This document shows positions 45,186 to 53,850 of a stretch of DNA of 64,000 bases, in pieces. Numbering within the stretch: position 1 is the first letter of the stretch; every line of letters begins with the position of its first letter. Made by a program: the position numbers and the translations under genes. Below the pieces are notes generated by a model. It was not told the DNA's origin. It saw only the letters and a list, made by a program, of their open reading frames with translations, and did not search any database. The stretch is from JBAZUK01 sp041661445 (GTDB lineage Bacteria; Chlamydiota; Chlamydiia; Chlamydiales; SM23-39). The DNA lies in NCBI GenBank assembly GCA_041661445.1, contig JBAZUK010000002.1:186001-250000 (forward strand). The letters run 5' to 3'.

Positions 45186-47129
45186 TTGAATATGACGACA
45201 ACCTTTCTTGAATCGATTAAAGGCTGGCGCAATGGTTATCTATATACTTTTGCTAAAACATCTGAAGATGAAATTAGACAAGGTAAAGATCACCGTTTGG
45301 CAGCATTTGCTCAGTATGGGCAGGTATTAGCTCTTAACGATTTAGTTTATAAAATGTCTAAAAAAATTCCTCTGAATTATTTCAGCAAGCCAATTAAAGT
45401 ATTATGTAATATCACTCCTATACTCAGCTTGCCCGTTTGTTATGGATTAGGAATTATTCGAAGTGAGGATAACTCGCTAAAATTCATCCCTAAAGACACT
45501 CTGATATTTAAAGGCCTTTATTTTTTAGCTCAATATTCAGGAGATCTTATCCGGGTAGCTATGATTGTTGGCAGCATTGCTCTCATCAATTTGGGATGCA
45601 TCGCATATGGTAGCGGAATTTTGACAGCAATGACTTACGAATTTTTTGATAATTACTTAGGATTAGTTCCTTTTAAGATTAGCCTTTTTATGGAAAAAAT
45701 CATGCCGATAATAAGTGCTATTACAGGTCTATTTAATGGAATCTATTTAACTCGGATTATTTCGGCAATCGATTTGAGTTCCAGATTTTCTCCTTCAATA
45801 AATAAGTTTGTGCAACATAAGTTTGATTTCATAATCCATAAAATTTTTTCATTAAAAAGTCCTACATTGGAGGAAACAGAAAAACCTTTAGAAAAAAGGA
45901 AAGAATTTTCTTCAGAACGTCTCAATGAGATCTTAGATGCTCCCGATTCTGATTTCAGAATTAACCTTTCTCACTGCTCGAAATTTACAAACGGATCCAC
46001 CGATTTACCACGCGATAATAATTTTAATGAATTCCTTCGTCTTTTTGATGAAGTAAAATGGACAGAAAAATATTCTTTTATTAAAACAAAATTAACAAAA
46101 GATAAGATTTTCAGAGATCATCTTGAGGGACAAATCAAATCCTTGTCAATTGATTTCAGTAAAGATTTTAACAAAGCAAATAGAAAGTTTTTAGGTGCTG
46201 TTGAATCTCTCAAAACAGATTCAAATACTGCTAATATTCAAGATTATAGAAACACAAAAAAAGAGCTTGATCACTTCATCGATGAAGCGATTATACTCCT
46301 GGCTAAAAAGGAAAATATTTCAAAGGAACTCTATTTAGAACGGTGGATAAAAAAGCAGCTAGAAACATTAGTTAGCGGGTTATATAATAAAACACGAATG
46401 AAAGGATCTCAGAAAGACACTGAGGATTCTATTGTAAACTGTTCAAAGATTTTGACTTATCTGAAGTCGCTTAATCGAAATATTGATAGAATAGATTTTG
46501 AAGACATACTTCTGTCTTTAGCTGTCGATGGCGGAGATTATTGCGCCAGAGGAGTTAAAAGAACAAGTTTTGAATTACTTAAGAGAATATTTTACAAAAA
46601 CCGAAAACCTTCAGATTTTTCAGTCGAGAAAGATTATGAAAATACACTTTTCCAAGCACTCCAGGATCGGCGAGAAAAAATTCTCGAAGCTACTTATAAA
46701 AATATTGCAATGTTTTTTCCAGAAGAAATTTTAGAAGACCCTCATGGAGTAGATTTATACCGACAAAATCTTGCTTTAGGTTTTTTTCCTTTAACTGAAG
46801 GTGAAAGAAATGATATTGGAATGATGGAAATATTTTTTTGGGAAGGATATGGAAGTGTTCGAGCTGTAATGCAAGATGAATATAAAGACTCACTAGATGA
46901 TGTTATAAAAGAAATTGGTGAATTAAGGTTTTCTGAATTTATGAGAAAAACAATCACCAGCAACATTTTATTAACACAAAGGGACAAAGAACAACTGCTC
47001 GAAAAATATACCGAGAGAAACAATTACATTTGGGATTCAGAGGCGACAGACCATCGTTTCCATCGTTTAGCTCTTGTTATGCTCGGGGTTTTAAACTATG
47101 AACCCTCTGAAGAGCCTGGAATTACCTGA
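45186..47129 (+). CDS. Large hypothetical protein with N-terminal membrane region
   Basis: 647 residues, no family recognised. Hydrophobic stretches around residues 70-90, 118-150 and 160-190 (such as VAMIVGSIALINLGCIAYGSG) are followed by ~430 soluble, mostly helical and charged residues without repeats or known catalytic motifs. In position it matches the CT837-like hypothetical that follows the LptFG pair in chlamydiae, but I cannot confirm homology. An N-terminal membrane region plus a long cytosolic helical part could suit an inclusion-membrane protein; this is inference. Confidence 0.75.
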   Translation: MNMTTTFLESIKGWRNGYLYTFAKTSEDEIRQGKDHRLAAFAQYGQVLALNDLVYKMSKKIPLNYFSKPIKVLCNITPILSLPVCYGLGIIRSEDNSLKFIPKDTLIFKGLYFLAQYSGDLIRVAMIVGSIALINLGCIAYGSGILTAMTYEFFDNYLGLVPFKISLFMEKIMPIISAITGLFNGIYLTRIISAIDLSSRFSPSINKFVQHKFDFIIHKIFSLKSPTLEETEKPLEKRKEFSSERLNEILDAPDSDFRINLSHCSKFTNGSTDLPRDNNFNEFLRLFDEVKWTEKYSFIKTKLTKDKIFRDHLEGQIKSLSIDFSKDFNKANRKFLGAVESLKTDSNTANIQDYRNTKKELDHFIDEAIILLAKKENISKELYLERWIKKQLETLVSGLYNKTRMKGSQKDTEDSIVNCSKILTYLKSLNRNIDRIDFEDILLSLAVDGGDYCARGVKRTSFELLKRIFYKNRKPSDFSVEKDYENTLFQALQDRREKILEATYKNIAMFFPEEILEDPHGVDLYRQNLALGFFPLTEGERNDIGMMEIFFWEGYGSVRAVMQDEYKDSLDDVIKEIGELRFSEFMRKTITSNILLTQRDKEQLLEKYTERNNYIWDSEATDHRFHRLALVMLGVLNYEPSEEPGIT

Positions 47130-47174
47130 ATGTAGTATTTGATTAGTTGACTTTATTATAGATGTTTTTTAAAG

Positions 47175-47654
47175 CTAGTTTGTTTTTCGCTTTTCTCGAA
47201 TTTTTCTTCGTTTTTCTGCATCGGCAAATCTTTTTTTATCAATCAGTTTTTCTGGTATAACTTGAGGAATCACTTCATCTGAATCCGCTTTAAAAATAAA
47301 ATATGCAGAAAGAATTTTTTTTTGTTCCAAAGACAAAAAATCATCAGCAAGTACTTTAACACCAACTTCAATAATATTTTCCCATACATGATTCACCTGT
47401 GCTTTGCAAATCAAAATATCCCCTCTTTTAATTTGAGAGAAATATCTAATAAAATCTATTCCAACGGGTTGGCAGGAAACTCCTGCATGCATAGTGGCTG
47501 ACTTTAAGGCGATACCATTTACCAGATTTAAAATCCTACTTCCGAATATCACTTCATTTAATGATACACTATCATCAAAAAACTGAATTTTTTCAGATTC
47601 AATTGCGGATTCAGAAGTTGGTTTACCTTTAGGATTTTGGTGAATTAGAAACAA
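47175..47654 (-). CDS. Acyl-CoA thioesterase, hotdog fold
   Basis: 159 residues. SLNEVIFGSRILNLVNGIALKSA is the hotdog helix region of the YciA/ACOT group, and FSQIKRGDILICKAQVNHVW the following strand. Where bacterial YciA has an Asp in the helix (L-M-D), this protein has Asn (LVN), so catalysis may use another residue or be weakened. The C-terminus is a basic helix (RRKIREKRKTN). Confidence 0.75.
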   Translation of the reverse strand: MFLIHQNPKGKPTSESAIESEKIQFFDDSVSLNEVIFGSRILNLVNGIALKSATMHAGVSCQPVGIDFIRYFSQIKRGDILICKAQVNHVWENIIEVGVKVLADDFLSLEQKKILSAYFIFKADSDEVIPQVIPEKLIDKKRFADAEKRRKIREKRKTN

Positions 47655-47857
47655 TTTTAACTCTCCTTCATTAATTCATCTATAAGCCCAATCCTTATTT
47701 CTATCAATAAAAATATATTTATATGAGTTTAATATAAATAATATTTTTTCTTCTATATCCTGAGATTCAATAAGATAAACAAATAATTTGAAATGTTATT
47801 AACTAATAATAACACGCATGTTTTAAGCAAATGGTAATTTTATTTTTAAATAAAAAA

Positions 47858-47888
47858 AAAGATCTTTGGATTTTTTCCAAAGATCTTT
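47858..47888 (-). terminator. Terminator after rpsI
   Basis: A perfect 13-bp stem (AAAGATCTTTGGA at 47858-47870 and its complement at 47876-47888) with a 5-base T loop, followed on the minus strand by a run of eight or nine T. It begins 25 bases after the rpsI stop and is a strong intrinsic terminator. Confidence 0.9.
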
Positions 47889-47912
47889 AATAAACAAGGA
47901 GGAAGAAAAAAA

Positions 47913-48314
47913 TTAACGTTTAGAAAATTGAAATGCTTTTCTAGCACCAGCTAGACCATATTTTTTACGTTCTTTCTTACGTGGATCTCTAGTTAGATAT
48001 CCTAATTCTTTTAATTGAGCTCTATATTCTTCATTTTCTTTAACAATCGCTCTTGCAATTCCTAATCTAATAGCTATAGCCTGGGCTTGAATCCCACCGC
48101 CTTTAGTTCTGATTAGCAAATCGTATTTATTACTTAAATCAAATTTTACTAATGGGGATAATATAGTATCCCTTTGTAAAGATAGAGGAAAATATTTATC
48201 TAATTCTTTTCCGTTGATTTCGAAGTTACCTTTTCCTTTTCTAACTCTAACAGATGCAACTGCAGTTTTTCTTCTTCCAATTCCAATGAATTCTTTTATT
48301 TGCTTCTTAGCCAT
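47913..48314 (-). CDS. rpsI: 30S ribosomal protein S9
   Basis: 133 residues. FIGIGRRKTAVASVRVRKGKG at the start, GGGIQAQAIAIRLGIARAI in the middle and KERKKYGLAGARKAFQFSKR at the C-terminus, whose last Lys-Arg contacts P-site tRNA. It follows rplM by 9 bases. Confidence 0.97.
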   Translation of the reverse strand: MAKKQIKEFIGIGRRKTAVASVRVRKGKGNFEINGKELDKYFPLSLQRDTILSPLVKFDLSNKYDLLIRTKGGGIQAQAIAIRLGIARAIVKENEEYRAQLKELGYLTRDPRKKERKKYGLAGARKAFQFSKR

Positions 48315-48323
48315 TTTTCCTCT

Positions 48324-48764
48324 TTATATATTTACTAGTATAGGTTTTTGTGCTTGCATATTGTGTTCAGAGCCTCTGAAAACTCTTAACTTTTTTAACT
48401 GCTGTCTGTCAAGTTTTGATTTTGTCTGCATCATACCCTTAACAGCTAAAAAAATTACTTCTTCCGGTTTCTTTTTAATCATATCTCTATAAGGAGTTTC
48501 TCTAAGACCGCCAATCCATCCTGTATAATGTCTATAAACTTTTCTAGCTTCTTTTGATCCAGTAACTTTAATTTTCTCAGCATTAATAACTATAACCCCA
48601 TCGCCAGTATCAACATTTGGTGTGTACGTTGGTTTATGCTTTCCTCTCAATACTTTAGTAATTTCGGAAGCAAATCTACCTAAGGTTTTGCCTGATGCAT
48701 CAAATAAATAGTATTTTCTATTTAATAATGCCTGTTCTTTTTTTATAAATATCGTCTTATTCAT
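48324..48764 (-). CDS. rplM: 50S ribosomal protein L13
   Basis: 146 residues. YLFDASGKTLGRFASEITKVLRGKHKPTYTPNVDTGD-type N-terminal core (residues 19-55) with the invariant GD, HYTGWIGGLRE, and VKGMMQ near the C-terminus, all standard for L13, which nucleates 50S assembly. First gene of the rplM-rpsI operon. Confidence 0.97.
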   Translation of the reverse strand: MNKTIFIKKEQALLNRKYYLFDASGKTLGRFASEITKVLRGKHKPTYTPNVDTGDGVIVINAEKIKVTGSKEARKVYRHYTGWIGGLRETPYRDMIKKKPEEVIFLAVKGMMQTKSKLDRQQLKKLRVFRGSEHNMQAQKPILVNI

Positions 48765-49176
48765 TTTTTTTCTTTACAATTAGGTTTTTAAAATTTGAAT
48801 ACAAGAATACTCTGAATTTGTTTTTTTTGCCAAGTATTTTTCTTAAGATAAAAAAGTTTTTTAAACTAATGCCAATTTTTTCATATTAAATATGGTCAAA
48901 ACAGCTTATGAATGCAATTGGCAAATCAGCTAAAATATAATTTGATACTGCAAACAAGAACATCCATTAGTACATTAAAAATCCATGATACAGGATTCGT
49001 TATTTCTTTTAAGGCTATTCTATTTTAAAACAAAATAGTTTTAATAAAATAAAGCTAATAAATTGTTAAAACAATCAAAAATAATTGAAATTAAGATCTT
49101 TTTTATTGCAAGCTTAGCATATATCTTTTAAACTATATTAGTTTTTAAACAATCATAAAATAATTTTGAGGAGCTT
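48765..49176. other. Divergent promoter region between rplM and brnQ
   Basis: 412 AT-rich bases separating the divergent rplM and brnQ genes. They must carry both promoters. I see no ORF, RNA gene, riboswitch or strong hairpin. Confidence 0.5.
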
Positions 49177-50328
49177 GTGAAAAAATTAGGAACAATTTCA
49201 TTGGGAATAGCTTTATTTACAATGTTTTTTGGTGCGGGAAACATCGTATTTCCATTGCTGTTAGGCAGATCTGTAGAAGGCAACATCTATCCAGCATTAA
49301 TAGGTTTTATTTTAACTGGAGTAATAGTACCGATAATTGGATTTGTTTCAACGATGTTATATGAAGGAAATTATGAAAACTTTTTTGCAAACATCGGAAA
49401 AATTCCTGCAAAAACTATAATTTTCTTCTGCATGATAATTATAGGGATTTTAGCTGCTTCAAGATGTGTCATATTGTCATATGCCTCCGTTCAGCCCTAT
49501 GTACCAAATATATCCTTAACAACCTACTCAATTTTCATATCATTTATTATTTTTATTTTAACTTTCAAAGAAAATTTAGTTGTTAAAATCCTAGGTAGGG
49601 TTTTAGGTCCAGCTAAGATCACTCTTTTAATATCAATTCTTTTTTTAGTTGTATTAAATATTACAAAAATTGAAACAAATGAAGTTTTTCCTTTAAAAAG
49701 TTTTTTTAAAGGATTGGGAAATGGATATTTAAGCTTAGACCTTATAGGTGCTTTGTTTTTTTCTCACCTTATCTATCAATCAATGAAAGGCGGCAAACTA
49801 ACTACTAAACAGCTCATAAAAAAAGGTACTAAAGTTGGTTTATTTGGAGGTCTGCTCTTAGCTATTATATATGCAGGATTTAGTATTGTCGCGGCTTTAT
49901 ATAGTAAAGACATCGCGAATATACCTAATGAAAACTTATTTTCTGCATTATCTATAAAAATTTTAGGTAATTTGGGCGGAGTGCTTGCTAATGCTGCAGT
50001 AGCAATTGCAACATTAACAACAGCTATGTCTTTAATAACAATTTTTGCGGACTATCTTAGCAATGATATTTTAAAAGGAAGGTTACCTTATACACCTGCG
50101 CTTATTTTTACAATATTGGTTAATCTGATTTTTGAAAACCTTAAATTCTCTGGAATTATGATGATTATTGAACCAATTGCTTTAATATTATATCCTTCGT
50201 TAATTGCCCTATCTATAGCTTGCATATTAAAGAAATTATTCAATTTCAAATATGTAAAGACGACTACTTTTGTTACATTTATTGTTACTGCAATCGGATA
50301 TCTTCTTTACTGGACAGGTATGTTTTAA
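49177..50328 (+). CDS. brnQ: Branched-chain amino acid transporter BrnQ (LIVCS family)
   Basis: 383 residues with about ten to twelve membrane segments. LFTMFFGAGNIVFPLLLG near the N-terminus is the family signature; ILAASRCVILSYASVQPY and AVAIATLTTAMSLITIF follow. It imports Leu, Ile or Val with a cation, which suits an organism that depends on host amino acids. The start is GTG at 49177, after TGAGGAGCTT, a good ribosome-binding site. Confidence 0.93.
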   Translation: MKKLGTISLGIALFTMFFGAGNIVFPLLLGRSVEGNIYPALIGFILTGVIVPIIGFVSTMLYEGNYENFFANIGKIPAKTIIFFCMIIIGILAASRCVILSYASVQPYVPNISLTTYSIFISFIIFILTFKENLVVKILGRVLGPAKITLLISILFLVVLNITKIETNEVFPLKSFFKGLGNGYLSLDLIGALFFSHLIYQSMKGGKLTTKQLIKKGTKVGLFGGLLLAIIYAGFSIVAALYSKDIANIPNENLFSALSIKILGNLGGVLANAAVAIATLTTAMSLITIFADYLSNDILKGRLPYTPALIFTILVNLIFENLKFSGIMMIIEPIALILYPSLIALSIACILKKLFNFKYVKTTTFVTFIVTAIGYLLYWTGMF

Positions 50329-50410
50329 ATAAAATGAAAAATATTTTTTTTATTTTTGAAAGTTTTTTACAGAACAACTGAGTTTAAACTATTTTTTTTA
50401 TTAAAATTTT

Positions 50411-51724
50411 ATGAAGCAGATAAATACTTTTTTTATTAGAACTTATGGGTGTCAGATGAACGAACTCGATTCGGAAATTCTTTGTACCCAGCTTTTAAAT
50501 AGAAATTTAAAAAAAGTGGAAGACGAAAACGAAGCAGATCTGCTTATTTTTAATACTTGCTCCATAAGAGATTTAGCAGAACAGAAAGTATTAGGAAAAC
50601 TTGGCTCATATAAAAAACATAAAAAAGACAAGATCATAGGAGTTTGCGGATGCATGCCTATGACAAAAAAAAACCTCCTGCAAGAATATCCACATATAGA
50701 TTTTGTTATCGGTACAAACAATCTTTTGAGCATTAATGAAATATTAGATGAAATTTTGACAAAAAGAGTGCAGATAAACTTTACCGAAACTGACTATGAA
50801 AAAAATCTTGAGTCATTTTTTCCAGAAAGGATAAATAAGGTTAAAGCATCTATTTCAATTATTAGGGGATGCAATAATTTTTGTTCATACTGCATTGTTC
50901 CTCAGACCAGAGGAAGGGAAATTTCAAGAGATTACAAAACCATAATCGAAGAAGCTAATTATTTAGCTAACCATGGCTATAAAGAAATTACACTGCTTGG
51001 TCAAAATGTCAACTCATACGGCAAAGACAAGCCTGAATGGAAAATCCTGTTCCATGATCTTTTATATGAACTAGACAAAATTAATGGTATCGAAAGAATT
51101 AGATTTATGACGTCTCATCCCAAAGATATTACCATTGATCTGATGAAGGCTATTAGAGATTTAAATAAAATTTGCGAATTTGTTCATTTCCCTCTTCAAT
51201 CCGGTTCTAATGAAATTTTAAATAAAATGAACAGGAAATATACTTCAGAAAATTATTTAGAAAAAGTAAACCTTCTAAGAGAAATTGTTCCTGATGTATC
51301 TATCGGAACTGATATAATAGTCGGTTTTCCATCAGAAACTGATGAAAATTTTGAAGACACTTATAATTTATTCAAAAAAATCAGTTATGATGTAGCTTTT
51401 ATATTTGCCTATAGCCCTCGGGAAAACACTTTAGCATATAAATTTTCTGATAATGTTCCAAAAGAAACTAAAGATGCGAGATTACAGAAATTATTAAATT
51501 TGTATCATGAAATTTTAGAACATAAATATAAAAGCCAAATAGGCTCGATAAAAGAAGTTCTAGTTGAAAGGCTCAATAAAGACAATCTCTTGCTTAAAGG
51601 AAGAACTAGAAAATTTGAAAAAGTTATATTTGCAGGACAACCTGATTTGATAGGCACATTGCAGAAAGTTAAAATTTCAAGCTTTAATCACCAGACACTT
51701 ATTGGCGATATTATCAATAAATAG
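50411..51724 (+). CDS. miaB: tRNA-2-methylthio-N6-isopentenyladenosine synthase
   Basis: 437 residues; adds the methylthio group to i6A37 of tRNA. The N-terminal MTTase domain has RTYGCQMNELDSE, then a Cys in NTCSIRD and one in GVCGCMPM for the second Fe-S cluster. The radical-SAM cluster CNNFCSYC lies in IIRGCNNFCSYCIVPQTRGRE. The C-terminal TRAM domain follows KEVLVERLNKDN. Full length. Confidence 0.96.
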   Translation: MKQINTFFIRTYGCQMNELDSEILCTQLLNRNLKKVEDENEADLLIFNTCSIRDLAEQKVLGKLGSYKKHKKDKIIGVCGCMPMTKKNLLQEYPHIDFVIGTNNLLSINEILDEILTKRVQINFTETDYEKNLESFFPERINKVKASISIIRGCNNFCSYCIVPQTRGREISRDYKTIIEEANYLANHGYKEITLLGQNVNSYGKDKPEWKILFHDLLYELDKINGIERIRFMTSHPKDITIDLMKAIRDLNKICEFVHFPLQSGSNEILNKMNRKYTSENYLEKVNLLREIVPDVSIGTDIIVGFPSETDENFEDTYNLFKKISYDVAFIFAYSPRENTLAYKFSDNVPKETKDARLQKLLNLYHEILEHKYKSQIGSIKEVLVERLNKDNLLLKGRTRKFEKVIFAGQPDLIGTLQKVKISSFNHQTLIGDIINK

Positions 51725-51820
51725 ATTCGATTTAATCACGGAAAAAGGGACTGTTTTTTTCTATTTTTAAAATCAAGTCTTAATATTTTTGAGAAATTAT
51801 ATTGCTTGATTCATAGCGTT

Positions 51821-52465
51821 TCAAATCTCTATAAAAAATAAAACAGCGCCGGCATAAGAAAAAACAATATTTCTGAACTGCAATGTTCTTAAAAACTCTA
51901 CAGGAAAAAAGTTTAAATACGCTATTGGAAAAATAGCCTTCGCAGAAATATCTAATCCTATTGTTGGTTCATCTAAAAAAACAGCTTTAGGCTTATGTAA
52001 AAAGCTGGCGACAAGTTCACAGCGCATTCTTTGCCCTAAAGAAAGCTGTCTGACATGTTTATGAAGAAGGTCTCCAATAGAGAATAGCTCTACCAACCGC
52101 TCTTTAATTTTGATATATTCTCCATGAGGAACATCATATATAACAGAAAGAAGATTTAAAGATTCGACAACAGGCAGCTGATACCATAGCTTAGAACAAT
52201 GTCCAAAAACAACGCTGATCTCAAGGGCCAGCTTTTTTCGGTCCTTTATCGGATTTTTATCTAAAACTTTGACAACGCCATCTGTCGGCTGCATCAATCC
52301 TGTTAAAATTTTAATGGTTGTAGATTTTCCGGCACCATTGGGACCAATAAAAGCTACCCTCTCTCCTTGAGAAACCTTAAAACTCAGATTGTCAATAGCT
52401 TTTAAAATTTCATATTTAAGAAAAAAATAATTTTTGAATTTTTCAAACTTGTAATTTTTTATATA
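51821..52465 (-). pseudogene. Deletion fusion of an ABC-2 exporter ATPase with its permease tail
   Basis: The minus-strand frame is open for ~214 codons but has no ATG start before a stop at 52466. It carries an ATPase (FIGPNGAGKSTTIKIL, then FGHCSKLWYQLPVVESLNLL, QLSLGQRMRCELVASFLHKP and VFLDEPTIGLD) close to the COG4586-type ABC-2 ATP-binding proteins. Just after GLDISAKAIF the sequence switches to PIAYLNFFPVEFLRTLQF and a hydrophobic end, resembling the C-terminus of the partner permease. The end of the ATPase, and most of the permease, have thus been deleted in frame. Not functional. Confidence 0.75.
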
Positions 52466-52544
52466 TCATTTTTTCCGCCTTAATATAATTTTTAATTACA
52501 GAAAAGTCGAGAGATGCTTTATACTTATTTTTTTTTGAGGAAAA

Positions 52545-53219
52545 ATGTCAATTCATTCAACATCACATATCAAAATTCCAGATGGTTTTATTGATCCAAT
52601 TTCTCAAGATTTGCTAATCCAACCAGTAAGGACAAATTGTTTAGGCTACAATAGATGGTCAATTGTAAACTGGCTAAAAGGTTATCCAGCATTTCAAGGG
52701 CATATTTTTGAAAAGACCCATTTAAGCATTTGGTTCACCAAATCTGATAACCATTTATGCCCATTTTGCAGAAGAGAAATAACTAAAATTGCTCCAGACA
52801 CTGAATTAGCCCTAAGGATTCAAAGTGAATTCGTTCTATTAAATCCCACAAATGCTGAATACTTTCAAGAATTAAAAAGGGAATTATTTTCGACCCCTCC
52901 AGATTTAATTAATAAACCTATTAAGCCTCAAAAATCCCCTGACTCATTTCGTGATCGAGATATTGAGGCAGATCCCTTTCAGCTAAATGTGAACGATAGG
53001 GCCTATGAGAAGCTTGCTTTCAGGCATTTGGCAAATTTTCGTTTTTTTGAATCATTTAGAGTTTGGTTCAAATTAAGTATTTTAAGAAAAATTAGGTTCT
53101 TAATATTTCCTCTACTTCCTCTATTAACTATAATGTTTATAACCAATTTTACCCTATATTTTTATATAAAACTTAAAAATTTGGTTATCCGGCTAACGAG
53201 TAGCTTTAAAAAATGCTAA
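52545..53219 (+). CDS. U-box-like membrane protein 1, candidate E3 ubiquitin ligase effector
   Basis: 224 residues. Residues 14-95 resemble a U-box: FIDPISQDLLIQPV at 15-28, then YNRWSIVNWLKG, a 25-residue insertion (about 48-70), CPFCRREI at 72-79 and APDTELALRIQSEF, which matches the C-terminal U-box helix after the p-N-x-x-L position. The first Cys of a RING is replaced (DPIS) as in U-boxes, but a CPxC pair remains. A hydrophobic segment near residues 185-210 (FLIFPLLPLLTIMFITN) suggests a C-terminal anchor. U-boxes recruit eukaryotic E2 enzymes, so a host-targeted ligase is likely. The next gene is a paralogue. GAGGAAAA precedes the ATG. Confidence 0.75.
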   Translation: MSIHSTSHIKIPDGFIDPISQDLLIQPVRTNCLGYNRWSIVNWLKGYPAFQGHIFEKTHLSIWFTKSDNHLCPFCRREITKIAPDTELALRIQSEFVLLNPTNAEYFQELKRELFSTPPDLINKPIKPQKSPDSFRDRDIEADPFQLNVNDRAYEKLAFRHLANFRFFESFRVWFKLSILRKIRFLIFPLLPLLTIMFITNFTLYFYIKLKNLVIRLTSSFKKC

Positions 53220-53848
53220 TTCCAGAAGATTTTATAAACCCAATTTCACATGATTTGCTAATCCAACCAGTAAGGACAAATTGTTTTGGCTACAATAGAT
53301 GGTCAATTGTTAACTGGCTAAAAGGTTATCCACCATTCCAAGGGCATATTTTTGAAAAGATCTATTTAAGCAGTTGGTTCACCAAATCTCATAATCATTT
53401 ATGCCCTGTTTGCGGAAGAGAAATAACTAAAATTGCTCCAGATACTGAATTGGCCCAGAGAATTCGAAATGAATTTGTTTATTTAAATCATAGAAATGGC
53501 GATCATTTTCAAAATTTAAAAAGGGCTATGCTTACAGCCAATCCTATACTTTTTAATGAATCTGTTAATGCTCTAAATGATCGTGAATTTGGTGATAATA
53601 ATTATTATCTAAATGCAAAGGAATCTAGCCTTGATTTTGCTGAAAATGCATATTCGGACTCCTACGGTGATATTGCTGTTCAATATTTGCTTGGTCTTGA
53701 TTTTAGAAATTCATTTAGAGTTTTTTGCAAAATAAGCCCTTTAAAAAAAATTTCTTTCTTCTTAATAAAGCTTCCTGTCTTGATCGTATTCGGCCCTATA
53801 ATTGGATTTGTCCTCTATATTTTATATAAACTTAAATATTTTCAATAA
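53213..53848 (+). CDS. U-box-like membrane protein 2, tandem paralogue
   Basis: 211 residues, overlapping the previous gene by 7 bases and so coupled to it. Its first ~85 residues are almost identical to the paralogue, at DNA level too, with CPVCGREI and APDTELAQRIRNEF. It starts directly at LIPEDFINPISHDLL. The middle and C-terminal parts differ strongly apart from the general plan, ending in a hydrophobic anchor (LPVLIVFGPIIGFVLYIL). A well-kept U-box with fast-changing tails suggests different targets or a recent duplication or conversion of the 5' half. Confidence 0.74.
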   Translation: MLIPEDFINPISHDLLIQPVRTNCFGYNRWSIVNWLKGYPPFQGHIFEKIYLSSWFTKSHNHLCPVCGREITKIAPDTELAQRIRNEFVYLNHRNGDHFQNLKRAMLTANPILFNESVNALNDREFGDNNYYLNAKESSLDFAENAYSDSYGDIAVQYLLGLDFRNSFRVFCKISPLKKISFFLIKLPVLIVFGPIIGFVLYILYKLKYFQ

Positions 53849-53850
53849 AT

